From Tamarix chinensis (taxonomy: Eukaryota; Streptophyta; Magnoliopsida; Caryophyllales; Tamaricaceae): a DNA stretch of 64,000 nucleotides. Shown here piece after piece: positions 1-16,245 of this stretch. The DNA lies in assembly GCA_030549775.1 (NCBI GenBank), contig CM060172.1, positions 124,795,122 to 124,859,121 on the forward strand, given 5' to 3'. Under the pieces are notes generated by a model. It was not told the DNA's origin and made no database searches. It saw only the letters and a list, made by a program, of their open reading frames with translations. Numbering within the stretch: the first letter of the stretch is position 1; each line of letters starts with the position of its first letter. A program made the translations under genes and the position numbers.

Positions 1-167
1 GGGTAAAAAGGTAATTATATATCGGGTAAACGGGTACGGATATGGATATGGGTACAGGTATGAATATCCAATACCCGTATCCATACCCAAACCCGACAGA
101 TATTTTTTCTATCATCCATATCTGTATCCATATCCGTCTAATAAAATCCGTCTCATTTACATCCTTA
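1..167. mobile_element. hAT-like MITE end, cut by the window edge
   Basis: The stretch is rich in GGGTAC/GGATATGG words and their complements (ATACCCGTATCC), a composition common in short hAT-type non-autonomous elements of plants. It ends in TTTACATCCTTA at about 156-167, which read on the other strand (TAAGGATGTAAA) resembles an Ac-like terminal inverted repeat. The left end is outside the window, so neither the second terminus nor a target duplication can be checked. It cuts off element A1, whose sequence starts immediately to the right. Confidence 0.4.
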
Positions 168-1085
168 TCACAACTACCTAACTAATGGAAGAAAATATGA
201 CACACATAAGATATGGCAATCTTTAGCTTGCAATACTCATGCTTAATTATACATGTGATACATATTTCATTTCACTCATACAATAACTCATGCTAAATTA
301 CACATGCGATACATACACCATTTTACTCATATAATAACTCATGCTTGATTATACATATGATACATACAAAAGGACATGGGGTCACAGACTCATGCTCATG
401 ATACATGACTAGACATGACAATACATAAGGTACAAGTGTACAAGAAAATCGTGATCACATGCTAAATAACACACACTACCCTAGAGGGTATCATTCTGCA
501 TATAGGGATCACATGCAATTTTAATCATATAGTATCACTAATGTAAGGGAGACAACCAAGAGACATGCATAGGAAAAATAAATATAAAGCCCATAAGTGA
601 GTGAGAATAATTCATTATTATATTATTCCTTTATTGTGATCACCACCTTTTGATTATATTATCTTGAGGAAGGAGACTCAAAGAAATCGCAACTAATCTA
701 GTACTCGAAAGGTACTAGCCCTAGTTAGCCCACCCAAAAATGCAACCAGACCACCAATAAATAGGACGCCTAATCACTTAAGTATGCATACCCCCTGTAG
801 GGTCGAAATATATTAAGACACCTATAGAGTAGAAGATGGCCTCTCCAGACCTCACAAGGCACCTGGGATCACAAATATAAAAACACAAGAATGGTACCAA
901 GTGAATACTAAACCTATCTCAGATAGCTACCCCGAGTGATACAAGTCCAAACTCAAGATCTTTCACTTTAAGTGATTAATATTTTATTCATGGATTTAAC
1001 CAATCATAAATCAGGGCTACATAACATCACTTAGCTCACATCCATCAACACAATGAATTTCCATTATTATATCAATTTCAAGTGG

Positions 1086-1330
1086 CATTAAAGCCAAGCG
1101 GTATTAAAGCTGATAAACTTCAAGCGACATTAAAGTCGATCCAGTCCAAGTGGCATTAAGGCCAAACCAATCCAAGTGGTATTAAAGTCGATCAATTCCA
1201 GAGGCATTAAAGCCGAACCAATTCAAGTGGCATTAAAGTCGATCGATTTCCAAAGGCATTAAAGTAGATCCAATTCATGTGGCATTAAAGCCGAATAATT
1301 TCAGGGGCATTAAAGCTGAATAATTTCATG
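1086..1330. repeat. GGCATTAAAG minisatellite in A1
   Basis: About ten degenerate units of roughly 26-28 bp contain GGCATTAAAGCCGA followed by a variable CCAATTCAAGT-type spacer. The same array occurs in the opposite orientation in A2 at 33360-33530. Confidence 0.8.
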
Positions 1331-3199
1331 GCATAAAATACATCATAAGGTATCATATAATTTCAATCCATACTCATCCCTTCACATACTCAAATACATG
1401 TAATATTAAATAGGTATACAAACATGCGTTTGCATTAAAGCTATAACTCATACATACATACAATTACCACACAAGATACAACATACGATTGTCATAATTA
1501 AATAATCACGCATACTCATCACCTTCTACTCCAAGCAGACATACATTCCAGATTCCGCTATAAGTAAAGGTAAGAAGTGACTTACCTAAATTCGAAGCTA
1601 GCTAAGCAAATTGAGAAAGAGATAGAGCCATCGAGAGCTCGATAATCCACGAGAAAGTTTCCCTATACCGCCGATAGAAACCAAAAATTAGGTTAGAAAC
1701 TATCTTATCGATCAATAATTCAATTATTATAATTAAATCAATACAATGAGACACAAACAATTTTTCTTGGAAAATGTGTCCAAAACCTATGACTCGCGAG
1801 CGTCACTCTATTAAGATTTAAGATTAAATATCAACAAAATAGGGTTTAATACATATCACTTAGGGTATTTCAAATTAATTTGGAAAGCCAGGGAAAGAAT
1901 AATAGATTAATAGTTAATTTTATAAAAAAAAATGACTTACTCATTAAGTTTTACAACTAAAGAGGCAAACCAACCATTTATAGAATAACAATTCAACCCG
2001 ATAACGTAAGAATACAATTCAAATGACTTTAAATCAAAACTAGTAATCTACTAGGTGAGAGAAACATAAGCAAATCATTTTTATAAAACCATCTTCGAGA
2101 ATTAGGGTTTTTAATGCCTGGACTACGAACTAGCCAAATCAATTCGATTACCTTAAATTGATAGTTTTAAAACACAATTAAACTAATTTTATATAAATCT
2201 AGATAATCAATTTTAACAAAACAATATTTCAAATATCCAATTCATGACAATCGGTTTCCGAAATTAGAGTTTCAAGGCCCAAGACACAAACTCAAATAAT
2301 TCAAATCAACTAATTCCAATTGAAGGTGTTAGAATGAAATTAATACCATTTCAACTATTTCTATAAGTTCAATTTTAGAAAAACAACTATAAAAATGACC
2401 AATTTCATAATTTCACTTGAAATTTAAGGTTTTAGGCCCGAAAATGCAATTCAGTTAAATTCTATTAATTTATTTAAATTGAGTGTTTAAAAATGCAATG
2501 AGACATATTTTATAACATGTCATACAATCAATTGATCAAAACCAAAAAAATAAATACCCAATTCAACACAATTAGGGTTTTTGAGCCTGGAACGCAAATC
2601 CGATCAAATATAGCTAATATATATAAATTGATGGTTCGAAATTGAAATTAAATATATTCTAATGTAAATTATATAATCAGTTGAATAAAAAAACCCTATT
2701 ACACAATCCAATTTAGACCCGCAAGAGTTTTGACCTAAAAATCTAATTCTAGTCAATTTCACACAATTTTCCCAAACCAACAATTCCGACAAAAAATTAA
2801 ATACATTTCAAATGATATTATAAAATCAATTGAGTGAAACAACACGATTATGCAACCCAATTTCATTGCACACAGATTTTGACCTAGAAATCCAATTCCA
2901 ATTAATTCCGCATAAATTTCTTAAATGGACGATTCCGATATAAAATTAGATACATTTTACAACATATTGTAAAATCAATTTACCCAAAATAGCTTAATTG
3001 GACAAATCCGAAAAAGTCGGACATAACTCGGCCAAAAATTAGATTTTCACAAATCAACCAAATACACTACAATTAACCACTCTAAATCAATCATACAACA
3101 TATATATACATAATAAAACAATCAATTTAACTTATCATAAGCTAATTCATACTCAATTAATCAAAACAAAGGTTAGGGTTTTTGGAAATTTATACCAAA

Positions 3200-3570
3200 T
3201 GAAACTAACAAATCAGGATGGGTGAAGACCAAAGAAGATGCGCCGAAGGTCGAAGACCACTCGCCGGTGACTGGCTAGGCACACGGTGGCTGACTGGCGG
3301 TGTGACCTACACTCCCCGCCACTGCACGTGACTGCTATTGCGGCTGCTTGATGCAGCTTGCTGCAGTTGCTAGCTGCATCATCGGTCGTGACGGGCGAAG
3401 CAGCTGGTGGCAGTTGACAATGGAGGAGTTGGGAGAAGGAAACAAGTCGAGGTTTAGGTGTAGAGAACAGGGCATCCGAGAAAGAGAAAGAGAAAGAGAA
3501 GGGAAGGGAGAGAAGAAAGAGAAAAGGAAAAAGAAGAGGGGTCGGGGGAACCGGGGTTTTCGGGTTTTTT
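3200..3570. other. GC-rich block of element A1
   Basis: This is a GC-rich island in an otherwise AT-rich element, followed by an AGAGAAAGAGAA purine run and a T-tract. A short open frame at 3348-3593 is low complexity (Arg/Glu/Lys-rich) and is not considered a gene. The equivalent block in A2 is at about 30990-31370. Confidence 0.5.
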
Positions 3571-4416
3571 TTTTTTCAAATACACATATATAAATAAATA
3601 TTAAACATCTAAAATATTGTTGAAAATTTTATCTAAAATTTATTTAACAAAAAATTATTTCGAAAGGATCTGAAGGCTTAAAATTGATATAAGAGCTATA
3701 TAAAGAATTTTAGAATTATTTTCGAAAAAATTTACCAACGAACATAAAAATCTATTTTATTTCCGAATATACATTATAATACCTCGAAGAAAATTTTTAA
3801 AAGCATATACAAAAATATTTAAATCAAATTCTAATAAACTGAGACTAATTTAAATAATTTTTGAAACTAGTCTTCTACAAACCAAAAAGGGTAAAACGGA
3901 AGAAATTCATAAACAAGCTCCGAAGATCTTTTAATTTAAAACTTTTTAAAGATCTTAACGACTTTGGAAATAAATAAATTCAAAGTTAGAAATATTTTCT
4001 AAGGAGAAAATCATTAAAATAAATTTGACTATTTTAAACGAAAAATTCATAATTTAAATAATATAATTCGTTAACGAAATATAATTCTAAAACAAAGTCG
4101 TAATCACACGACGAAGTTAATTATAATAACAAACAAATTTAGAATATTAAAATCAAAATACAAGAAAGAACGAAAATACATATTTTTAACTGAAAATCAA
4201 AATCATATGAATATAATAAAATTATAATCGTGAATGAATTTATCTAAAATGATCTGTAACGATAACGATTAATTAAATTCAAATATGAAGTCAAAATCAT
4301 CGATAAATCCATAAAACGAATCACAACTAAAATAATTAAATGTTTACATCAAATTACACTAATAAAATAATTAAGTTTAATAAAATTAATTTTTAAAATA
4401 TATATGGGGTATTACA

Positions 4417-5160
4417 TTACTTGAAAGAAAAAAGTAAATTTACAACGACGAATTTAGCAACGATAAAGTATCATTGTGAATATTTATTATTAGTGATGAC
4501 AAGTAGTCGGTAAGAGTAATTTTCGAGATCTAAAAATTGTTGGAAAATTTTCATCCCCAAAGAGTATTAGTAACAACAATGTAGTCACTATATAAATGAT
4601 AGAAAATTGCCTCCTAAAATTTTCCTTCATTGACCTATTTTTACTAAAATATAATTGGCAACGACAATAGGCATCGCTAATAATGGCTATAGTAATGACG
4701 TAGCTTGTGAAAATATTGGCAAGATGTTTGAAGCGGATTATTTTTTCAACCCAACTCTACATTATTAGCGACAACAAATCATCGCTAATAGGTCACGTAC
4801 TTTACACGATGAATTCCCTCCCTCTAATTATTAATGATGTTATTTGGGTATTAACGACACTAAAAGTCATATAAAATCCTGTCACACACCTCATTTTCCT
4901 CAGACATTCTCTTTCTCTTCTCATTTTTTCTCCAGTCGCTCTCTCGTCGGTCGTCGTATTTTAGGTAAGATTTTGTTGTCAATCTTTAGCTTATTTTTTA
5001 ATTTCTTGTATTTCTGTTATGTATTATCCTTATTACATGATATTGGTTTATTTTTTTATGGGTTTTATGTTTTTCTAGCACCACTACCACCACCACCACC
5101 ATTGTCACACCAATACTTACATGTCCATCTTCTCTTATTCACTTTATTTTGTTCAGATAA
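4417..5160. other. Intergenic; possible CACTA-type subterminal repeats
   Basis: Several degenerate copies of TTAGCGACAACAAATC / ATCGCTAATA-type words occur in both orientations between about 4440 and 4830. Such motifs are typical of subterminal regions of plant CACTA-like DNA transposons. I find no CACTA terminus and no transposase. A CT-rich stretch follows (4900-4960), then short polypyrimidine and CCACCA tracts near 5085. Confidence 0.3.
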
Positions 5161-5339
5161 TTAGCTAATAAATGTTAAATTTTAAATTCTAAATGTATCA
5201 AAAATTTCAGCCCATCGAAAAAACTGACGTTGTTGCTCGATTTGTGTCACCTATTGTTGGAGCACTATTGCTGGAAATTGTATATTTTTTTAATTACTAA
5301 ATTTTTAAGTAATACATAAAAATGTTGTATGTGATTGAA

Positions 5340-5780
5340 ATTTTGTTGATATAAGTGTTGCGATTAAATGTATATATGATGGCAATTGTATATGTATATT
5401 GGTAATTGTAACTAAATATATATGTTGTGATTAAATAATTTATTATTAGAAAGGTATAATAATTATGGTGATAATTGTATATGTATATTGGTTATTATGA
5501 TTAAATGTATTGTAATTAAATAATTTATTATTAGAAAGATATAACAATTGTAGTAATAATTGTATATGAATATTGGAAGTTGTGATTAAATAATTCATTA
5601 TGTATATGTTATGGCAATCGTAGTGGTACTTGTATACGTTATTTGTGATTATAATTTATTATATGTATGGCATAACAATTGTGGTACTTGTGTGCGCATG
5701 TTATTGTCATTAAATATATTTATTGCGATTAAATAAATTATTATTAAGAATGCATAATAATTATAATAATACTTGCTTTT
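5340..5780. repeat. Degenerate AT-rich tandem repeat
   Basis: Three to four imperfect copies of a unit of about 75-100 bp begin near 5424, 5511, 5581 and 5724. Each contains GATTAAATAATTTATTATT followed by an AATTGTATATG-like segment. There is no coding potential. Confidence 0.55.
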
Positions 5781-6515
5781 ATTAAAAAAATTATTCAATA
5801 CTGGTTTGATTATGATTTATAGGGAAAATTGATAAAACTAAGTTATATATACTTATATTCACATGTATCCAAAGCAAAATTAGTCAAACATCTATAGTAA
5901 AGATCAAAATTAGTTACAAAAGTTTAAAATTTTCTTACGTATATAAAATTTCAAATCAAAATCAAAACCTAAACCTTAGTCGTTCTAAACAAACATAAAT
6001 CATCCTAATTATTACACTACATTTCACACCAAACATTAATTAGTATTTATATCCGAATAAATTTGACAATGCTCTCCATTTCTTTAAAAAAAATATTTTC
6101 ACCAGTTACACAATATTTTAAAAGCTAATAAATTCACTCTTAATATTTTAATTGCATCCTTAATTTAAAAATATGTCAATAAATAAATAAAAATAAGAAT
6201 TGGACTTTATTTCTTTGAAACTTAATTTTAAATAGAATAGTAATTCTAGAATTACTACAACAAAGTATTTGACTTGATCAAACTATCCTTACTTTATTAC
6301 CAAGAAGAGATTAATGTGATAGAAATGATACATTCAGAAAAATAACATTAATATTTTCCATTAATATAAAGTAATTGGTATTATAAAATGAAAATACAAA
6401 TAAACAAATTATAGGTATGGAAATATATATTTTCACCTGAAAAAGAGAAATAAAATATAAAAAAAGGACTTTACAAGTCATGCATAGGCATAGAAGAAAG
6501 AAAAAAATACTACTA
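5781..6515. other. AT-rich intergenic DNA
   Basis: I see no gene, RNA or clear repeat here, only AT-rich sequence with short homopolymer runs. Confidence 0.6.
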
Positions 6516-6752
6516 AGTGCTCGTTTGGTTAGAGAATAATAAGGATGAAAAAGTTACCTTTATAGTTTATATATTTGTTTATAATATAATTAAAATTAAA
6601 TATTCTAATTCTAATAAATATTTATTTTAGATTTTAATTTAATCTAAAATAAATATTTTATTAAAATTATATCTATTATTATTAAATATTTAATATAAAA
6701 AAATAAAATAGAAATAAAAATGTTATTCCCGTACCAAGTACCAAATAAGCCG
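6516..6752. mobile_element. Palindromic AT-rich MITE, copy 1
   Basis: The outer ends are imperfect inverted repeats: GCTCGTTTGGT on the left and, on the opposite strand, GCTTATTTGGT on the right. The middle holds a perfect 18-bp inverted repeat (6616-6633 with 6641-6658) around a 7-base loop. Copy 2 at 28477-28692 shares the central TTTTAGAT...ATCTAAAAT palindrome and the CCCGTACCAA right end. No clear target duplication was found, so the superfamily is undecided. Confidence 0.6.
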
Positions 6753-7190
6753 TAAAGAGTAACCCCCGACAAACCAACAGTTAACAGCAGCCCGTCCTCC
6801 TGAGATGCCGACGGGAAAAGGTCAAAAGTCAGACCCTGACCACCCATCACCTCGAATACCAAACCAAAAGTAATATTCTATCCATCAAATCTGACCAGTC
6901 AGACGATTCAAAAGTAATATTTAATGGCGGCGATTCAAAACACCCATCACCCAATGTCATATGCCAACACCACCAACCTCGTGTCATTTGTTTATTTCCC
7001 CTTTTTTCTGTCGCGATTTTGATGGCGGCGAACAGCCCCCCCCCCCAAAAAAAAAAACCTATTAGTCGTGCAACAATATGCAGTACACGAAACACCAATT
7101 TACGTGCTGCGAAGAATCTGAGTAATTATTTTCGGCATCGAACACTTCGAATTTCACCCTATTAAGTGAACAACAGACCGCTTGAACAAC
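6753..7190. other. Spacer downstream of GAPCP
   Basis: This is a mixed-composition spacer with a C12/A10 homopolymer pair at about 7038-7059. The GAPCP transcript probably ends somewhere between here and 7311. No other feature was seen. Confidence 0.5.
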
Positions 7191-7311
7191 AAAATTTGAT
7201 ATACCAATTGCTAACAAGATACATGCCCAGCCCTACTACTCTTCCTGAAGCAAACCGATTTGTATTCGCCTAAAAAAATCTCGACAGCCACACTGCAGTA
7301 TTCAATGCGCC
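7100..7311 (-). other. Probable 3' UTR of GAPCP
   Basis: This sequence follows the TGA stop (7314-7312) without further coding similarity. The real cleavage site cannot be fixed from sequence. Confidence 0.4.
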
Positions 7312-11512
<4,201 letters not shown>

Positions 11513-11810
11513 CGATGAATGAATACAAAGTACGGTTAATCGATCGGTAAAAGAATGAGAAACCCTAGGAAGGGGAAATGAGAGAAGAAGAGAGGACGAA
11601 AAAACTCTCGCTATGTCTCTCTCTCACGAAGAACAACGAAGAAGAGGGGGAAAAATTGTGCGAGCTGGGTGGGACTTGTAGCAGAGAAAAAGCGGAGATT
11701 CTGAGGAAACTCTTTTTTTTTTTTTTTTCTTTTTTTTTTCCTGTAATTTCTATAGTATCTTCCCGAGTCACCTGTCCCTCCCAACCTAACAACTAACAAG
11801 TAAAAAGAGA
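11513..11810 (-). promoter_or_regulatory. GAPCP 5' leader and proximal promoter
   Basis: Upstream of the ATG at 11512 the minus strand is CT-rich with an interrupted A-tract, as is usual for leaders of housekeeping plant genes. An AAACCCTA telo-box word lies at 11560-11567 (plus strand). No convincing TATA box was found, and the transcription start is unknown. Confidence 0.45.
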
Positions 11811-13346
11811 AGGAAACAAAACGGGTCTGATTTTTGTGTTTCATCTTTTCCTTTTTTTTTATTCGGAAAAGTCTGAAACAGATTACTATTTTTTTTTTCC
11901 ATGTCGAACTGTTGAACGCATTATTAACACCTGTTGTTGTTGTTGTTTCTAGGATTTTGTAAAAAAGTGCATATCTAAAACTTTGATTCAATATTTAAAA
12001 TATTTAATCTAAATTTTTTTTAAAAATATTTAAATTTAGGATATTTCATTTTTGATCAAATTATTTGATCTAGATAAATATTTAATATTTTATTAATTAT
12101 TTCAAATATATATTATAATATTTTTGATTTTATAGTAATAAGTTTTTTTTTATTTTTCTAAGGTAAACATTAATTATAATATTTAATACTCCTTTTAGAT
12201 AAATGATAAATGGATATGCTTTATTTCTTTTTAATTTTTTTTATAAAAGTTATTAAAAATGCTAAAATATTTTTTTATAGATGTAAAATATATTTGATAT
12301 TCGGTTTATACCTTATCTATATTTTTAGATATTCAAAATTTTAAAATTTGATCCGATGGATATAAATATCCAATTAAAAACATCTCTAGTTATTCTATTG
12401 TTATTATTTATTTATTTTTATAGTAGGAATGTTTATAAATCAAATATTCGATATTTTTAAATATTCAATAAAAGAATTAAATATTCAAAAAATTAGATAT
12501 TTAGAACTTTAGATTAGATAATAAATGATTAGTTGGATGTCCAAAATTTTCAAATAAATAAAAAATATTAGGTTAAAAAATAGATCAGATAATAATAAAA
12601 TGCTTTAATTTAAATTGATCTAATTCAATAATATTATATTATTATATTTAATTAATAATTTTATATTTTTAATAATATTTAAATATTTAATAAAAGGTAT
12701 AAGATGTACTAACTATAAAAAAATTATAAGATATTATATATATATATAATTTAAATTTTTATTGATCGACTTCGATTCATGCTCTGTCCGGTAAACAAAT
12801 AGTACTTGATCTCGTGTGCGGTGTGCCACTGAAGTACCCATTTTAGGTGGCGGAAGGAATGGGCAACTAACGTAAGATGGGCGTCGCGTGATAAGGCTAT
12901 TGATTGTAATAATAAGGACAGAGTGCGAACGTTACGTCAATAGAAAGTATCTGGGCCTTCATTCCTTCTTACTTATTCTTAGTTCCTTATTTATTGGGCC
13001 CACCTAAACCGATTGGCCCGATAGGTGAGGAGAAATCATTAAAATCATCCGGAGTATCATATGATGTATACTGTTCATTATTTTGGGGGCCCACTGGATG
13101 GAACTATCAGTCAGATCTGCTCAATTTCTTTTGTTGCGTCAATATATATATGTATATATATATATATGATGGTATAAACAATATTACAGATACGAAAGAA
13201 AAAAAAATTACAGATACGAAAACAAAATGATATTACAGTAATCCAATTCGAGTTCATCTTTATTTATCCTCATCCATTACTTAGAATTGCCGCACACACA
13301 CAATATAATATAAAACACTATTTATTCTTTGATCACATTACTAATT

Positions 13347-13348
<2 letters not shown>
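11811..13348. other. AT-rich intergenic DNA with possible hAT relics
   Basis: There is no gene. Around 12270-12392 and from 12425 there are repeated AATATTCGATATT and GGATATAAATATCC words, next to ends such as AAAACATCTCTA that vaguely resemble hAT termini. Nothing can be delimited. A short (TA)n tract lies at 13141-13167. Confidence 0.4.

Positions 13349-13420
<72 letters not shown>
13349..13420. repeat. (AT)n microsatellite, left border of TIR element
   Basis: About 70 bp of near-perfect AT dinucleotides lie directly against the left end of the TIR element. A shorter (TA)n tract abuts its right end (19619-19640). Confidence 0.9.
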
Positions 13421-13425
<5 letters not shown>

Positions 13426-13505
13426 GAAATGAGTTCATATGCGAACCATTTATCTGTACAAACATGGGAACGGTTTTCAACCGTTGGATCTAAAATATCC
13501 GACGG

Positions 13506-13999
13506 TTGAAAATATATCTCTCTGCCTCTTTATCCCGTTCCCCATCCCGCTCCCCTATCTGCCTCTATCCCGCACCCGGCCCCCCTTCTCGTCCCCCGTC
13601 TCCCGTCTCCGTCTCCCTCTGTCCATCGCACCCTCTCTCCATTGCACCTCCCATCTCCATCTCTCCATTGCGCCACTCGTCTCCCTCTTTCTATCGCCAT
13701 TTCTGCCCCTGTTCAGTTCGACCAGACCTTACCTTCTTCATTCTTAACCTTCCTCTACCCATGTTGACTTCAACCGCCACATAGCGGACGCGGACAGTCA
13801 CCACCAGTGGCGCAGCACAGCAGCAGCGCCACCTGAGTAGGATATCCACCGTTGCTGTAGCTAGAACAACCAACGCAACTGTCCAGCGCAAACTCCACGA
13901 CCGCCACCTCAGTGTGCGCCGTCGGTATAATTCCGACCTCTCTCCTCCAATTCGTAAGTTTGTTTTGCGTAATTTGGCTTTTCTTGTGCGCTTCTTCAT
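13506..13999. other. GC/pyrimidine-rich block, possible captured exon
   Basis: This is a CT-rich then GC-rich stretch, with an AATTCGTAAG potential splice donor at 13951-13960 followed by AT-rich, intron-like sequence. Short open frames in both directions are low complexity and match no family I recognise. It may be a captured gene fragment or promoter-leader sequence. Confidence 0.3.
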
Positions 14000-14494
14000 T
14001 TTAAATTTGATTTTTGTGCTAATTGTTCGGATATTACCGACTGATTTTGTTAATTTTGGATTTAATTTCTATACTAATTGATCATTCGTTTTTTACACTG
14101 TTTCTCCATTTTTTTTGCTCCTCTTCGCCGGTGTTTCTCATCCCAGCACATTTCTTCAACCTACCGAAGCTCACGTCTCCGCCACCATTTTTCGCTGGTG
14201 CACTTTTTTTTTTGTATGTGTTTTAGGTTTTATTGATTCAGCAATCGAATTTGCTGAGTTGATTTAGTACTCTGCCTCAACTTTAGTTGATTTCGAATTT
14301 GTTGAGTTGATTTAGTAAGGATGTTTTATTGTTTGCTGAGTTATGTTTGTTGTTTTTTTATTAAATTCTGTTGCTGTTGTATTATGAATAATGTGATTAG
14401 GCTTAATTACATTAATATGGGCTGATATTCTGTTGCTATTGCTGTTACTGTTGTATTTTCTGTTGCTGAATAATGGTGTGCTGTTGTTTTATGT

Positions 14495-14680
14495 TAGTCT
14501 GATTAATAATCAGATTATTAATCAGCCATTATTGTAAATTTTTGCATAATATATGCTGGTATGGTGTTGGTATTGCTGAATATTGCTCATTAATATTATA
14601 TTGCTATTTTATATTATTCTGATTAATAATCAGATTATTAATCTGCCATTGTTGTATATTTTTGCATAATACATGGTTTG
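14495..14680. repeat. Tandem pair of ~65-bp palindromic units
   Basis: Two copies, near 14500 and 14616, contain CTGATTAATAATCAG followed by ATTATTAATC and a TTTTTGCATAAT word. Each copy is itself an inverted repeat. Confidence 0.7.
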
Positions 14681-14737
14681 ACTAACTAAATAAAGTTTAT
14701 GGATGGCTAAGATATTGTATTAGTATTATAATTAGAG

Positions 14738-14999
14738 AGTTTGTGGTTTATGGTTTATAGGGTTTAGGGTTTAGAGGGTTTAATGTTTGGGGTCTAGGGT
14801 TTAGGGTTTAGAGGGTTTGATGTATGGGATTTAGAGTTTAGGGTTTGGGTTTTAGAGGGTTTAGGGTTTAGGATTTAGAGGGTTTAGGGTTTATGGTTTA
14901 GGGTTAGAGGGTTTAGGGTTTAGGGTTTAGGGTTTAGATGGGGTCTGGTTTAGGGTTTATGGTTTAGGGTTTAGAGGGTTTAGGGTTTAGAGGGTTTAG
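14738..14999. repeat. Interstitial telomeric repeat array, left part
   Basis: This is a degenerate array of TTTAGGG with frequent TTTAGAGGG and TTATGG variants. It ends at the TTTAG duplicated by insertion of element B. Confidence 0.95.
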
Positions 15000-15889
15000 T
15001 GTAACACCCCAAAATTTACAACTGAAAAATTTCGTTTTCAGAGTTAAGTGCGGAAGCTAAAAAAAAAAAAAGGGTGTTACCGCCACACTTGGTACAAGTC
15101 TGGTTTCCTCTACCATTCCCGCACCAAGTGCTAAGGCTAAAATCATTAATCCGCTTAAATTAATATCATGATTACAGAAATCAGGATAGAGAGAATGTTA
15201 GATAAATACTACTAATTGAAAACGACATTAGCAGTTTACGAAACTCGAGAGAGAAATTACAGTAGGACACAAGGGTCCAAATACAACCGGAATAAGACGA
15301 CAAAAGAAACACCGGATAGTTCCTACGCTCCCAAATCCGAACTATCAACATTTGACTGAGCTCAGAGGCTAACCTGCAAAGTCCACTGCCCATTGAATAG
15401 GCAGGGGCCCACGAAAATGAACCCTTCAGTACTACGGTACTGAGTAACCCTTTATACCAAACTAATACAATAAATCAGCATGGAACACATACAAGGCATA
15501 CAATTAACATGGTATAAGATATATACATATAAAGATGATGATTGAGATACAATAATCACTCAGATGATCAATTTCTATCAAGGTCACGTACTACTCATTT
15601 TCATTTGTCTGAAACAGCCAAACTAATTATTAAACATCCCAGAGATACTCTCTGAGTAATAATTAAAACCCAACTTCAGCATAATTTACGTCTTAGCATA
15701 AATTCCCAAATAATCACGTACATCACAGGTATAATTTACTAAGATTCATATCATCCCAGACATACTTACAGGTACAGCATAATAAATTCGTAACGTCACA
15801 GGTAAACATATAGATACAGCATAATAAGATCCATAATATCACGAGTATACTCACAGACATAAAATCAACACAGGTAGGCACGAAGGCCG

Positions 15890-16245
15890 CTACCAAACCC
15901 TTAGAAAACCTCAAGTAGGCACGAAAGCCACTACCGAAAATACAGAAAACCTCAAGTAGGCACGAAGGCTACTACCGAAACCACAGGTAGGCACGAAGGC
16001 TACTACCGAAACCACAGATAGACACGAAGGCTACTACCGAATATACATAAAACCTCAGGTAGGCACGAAGGCTACTACCAAACCACAGGTAGGCACAAAG
16101 GCTGCTACCGAAACCTCAGGTAGGCACGAAGGCTGCTACCGAAACCACAGGTAGGCAGAAAGGCTGCTACCGAAACCATAAGTAGGCACAAAGGCTGCTA
16201 CCGAAACCTCAGGTAGGCACGAAGGCTGCTACCGAATACTCCAAT
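15890..16245. repeat. GTAGGCACGAAGGCTGCTAC minisatellite in B
   Basis: About eleven units of 30-33 bp occur, each with GTAGGCACGAAGGCTRCTACCGA followed in most units by AACCACAG or a variant. Related, more decayed units occur in element F (50230-50510). Confidence 0.9.

Larger units (their letters stand above)
168..4416 (-). mobile_element. Element A1, coding-less TG...CA element, truncated
   Basis: This is an inverted copy of A2 (30115-34958). Matching landmarks run in reverse order: the TTAGGTAGTT word, GGCATTAAAG repeats, the word around TTTCACTTTAAGTGATTA (960-978), and the AT-rich tail. The high-coordinate end is GGGGTATTACA (ends 4416), equivalent to TGTAATACCCC on the minus strand. 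The end that would carry the CAGTAC hairpin is lost where the hAT-like sequence begins. Several short open frames are present but none resembles gag or pol. The strand is given so that A1 and A2 are opposite. It is probably a solo LTR or a non-autonomous element. Confidence 0.7.

Noticed and set aside
3348..3593. 81-codon open frame in element A1
   Set aside because: It arises from a GAGAAA purine run and GC block, and is not preserved in A2.
4417..4860. Complete CACTA transposon
   Set aside because: Only scattered TTAGCGACRAC-type words are present; no CACTA termini or 3-bp duplication were found.
12270..12800. hAT MITE
   Set aside because: Possible terminal words occur, but no matching pair of ends and no 8-bp duplication could be identified.
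15890..16245. Regular ~31-bp repeats resembling a CRISPR array
   Set aside because: Units are directly abutting and degenerate, with no unique spacers, in a plant nuclear transposable element.
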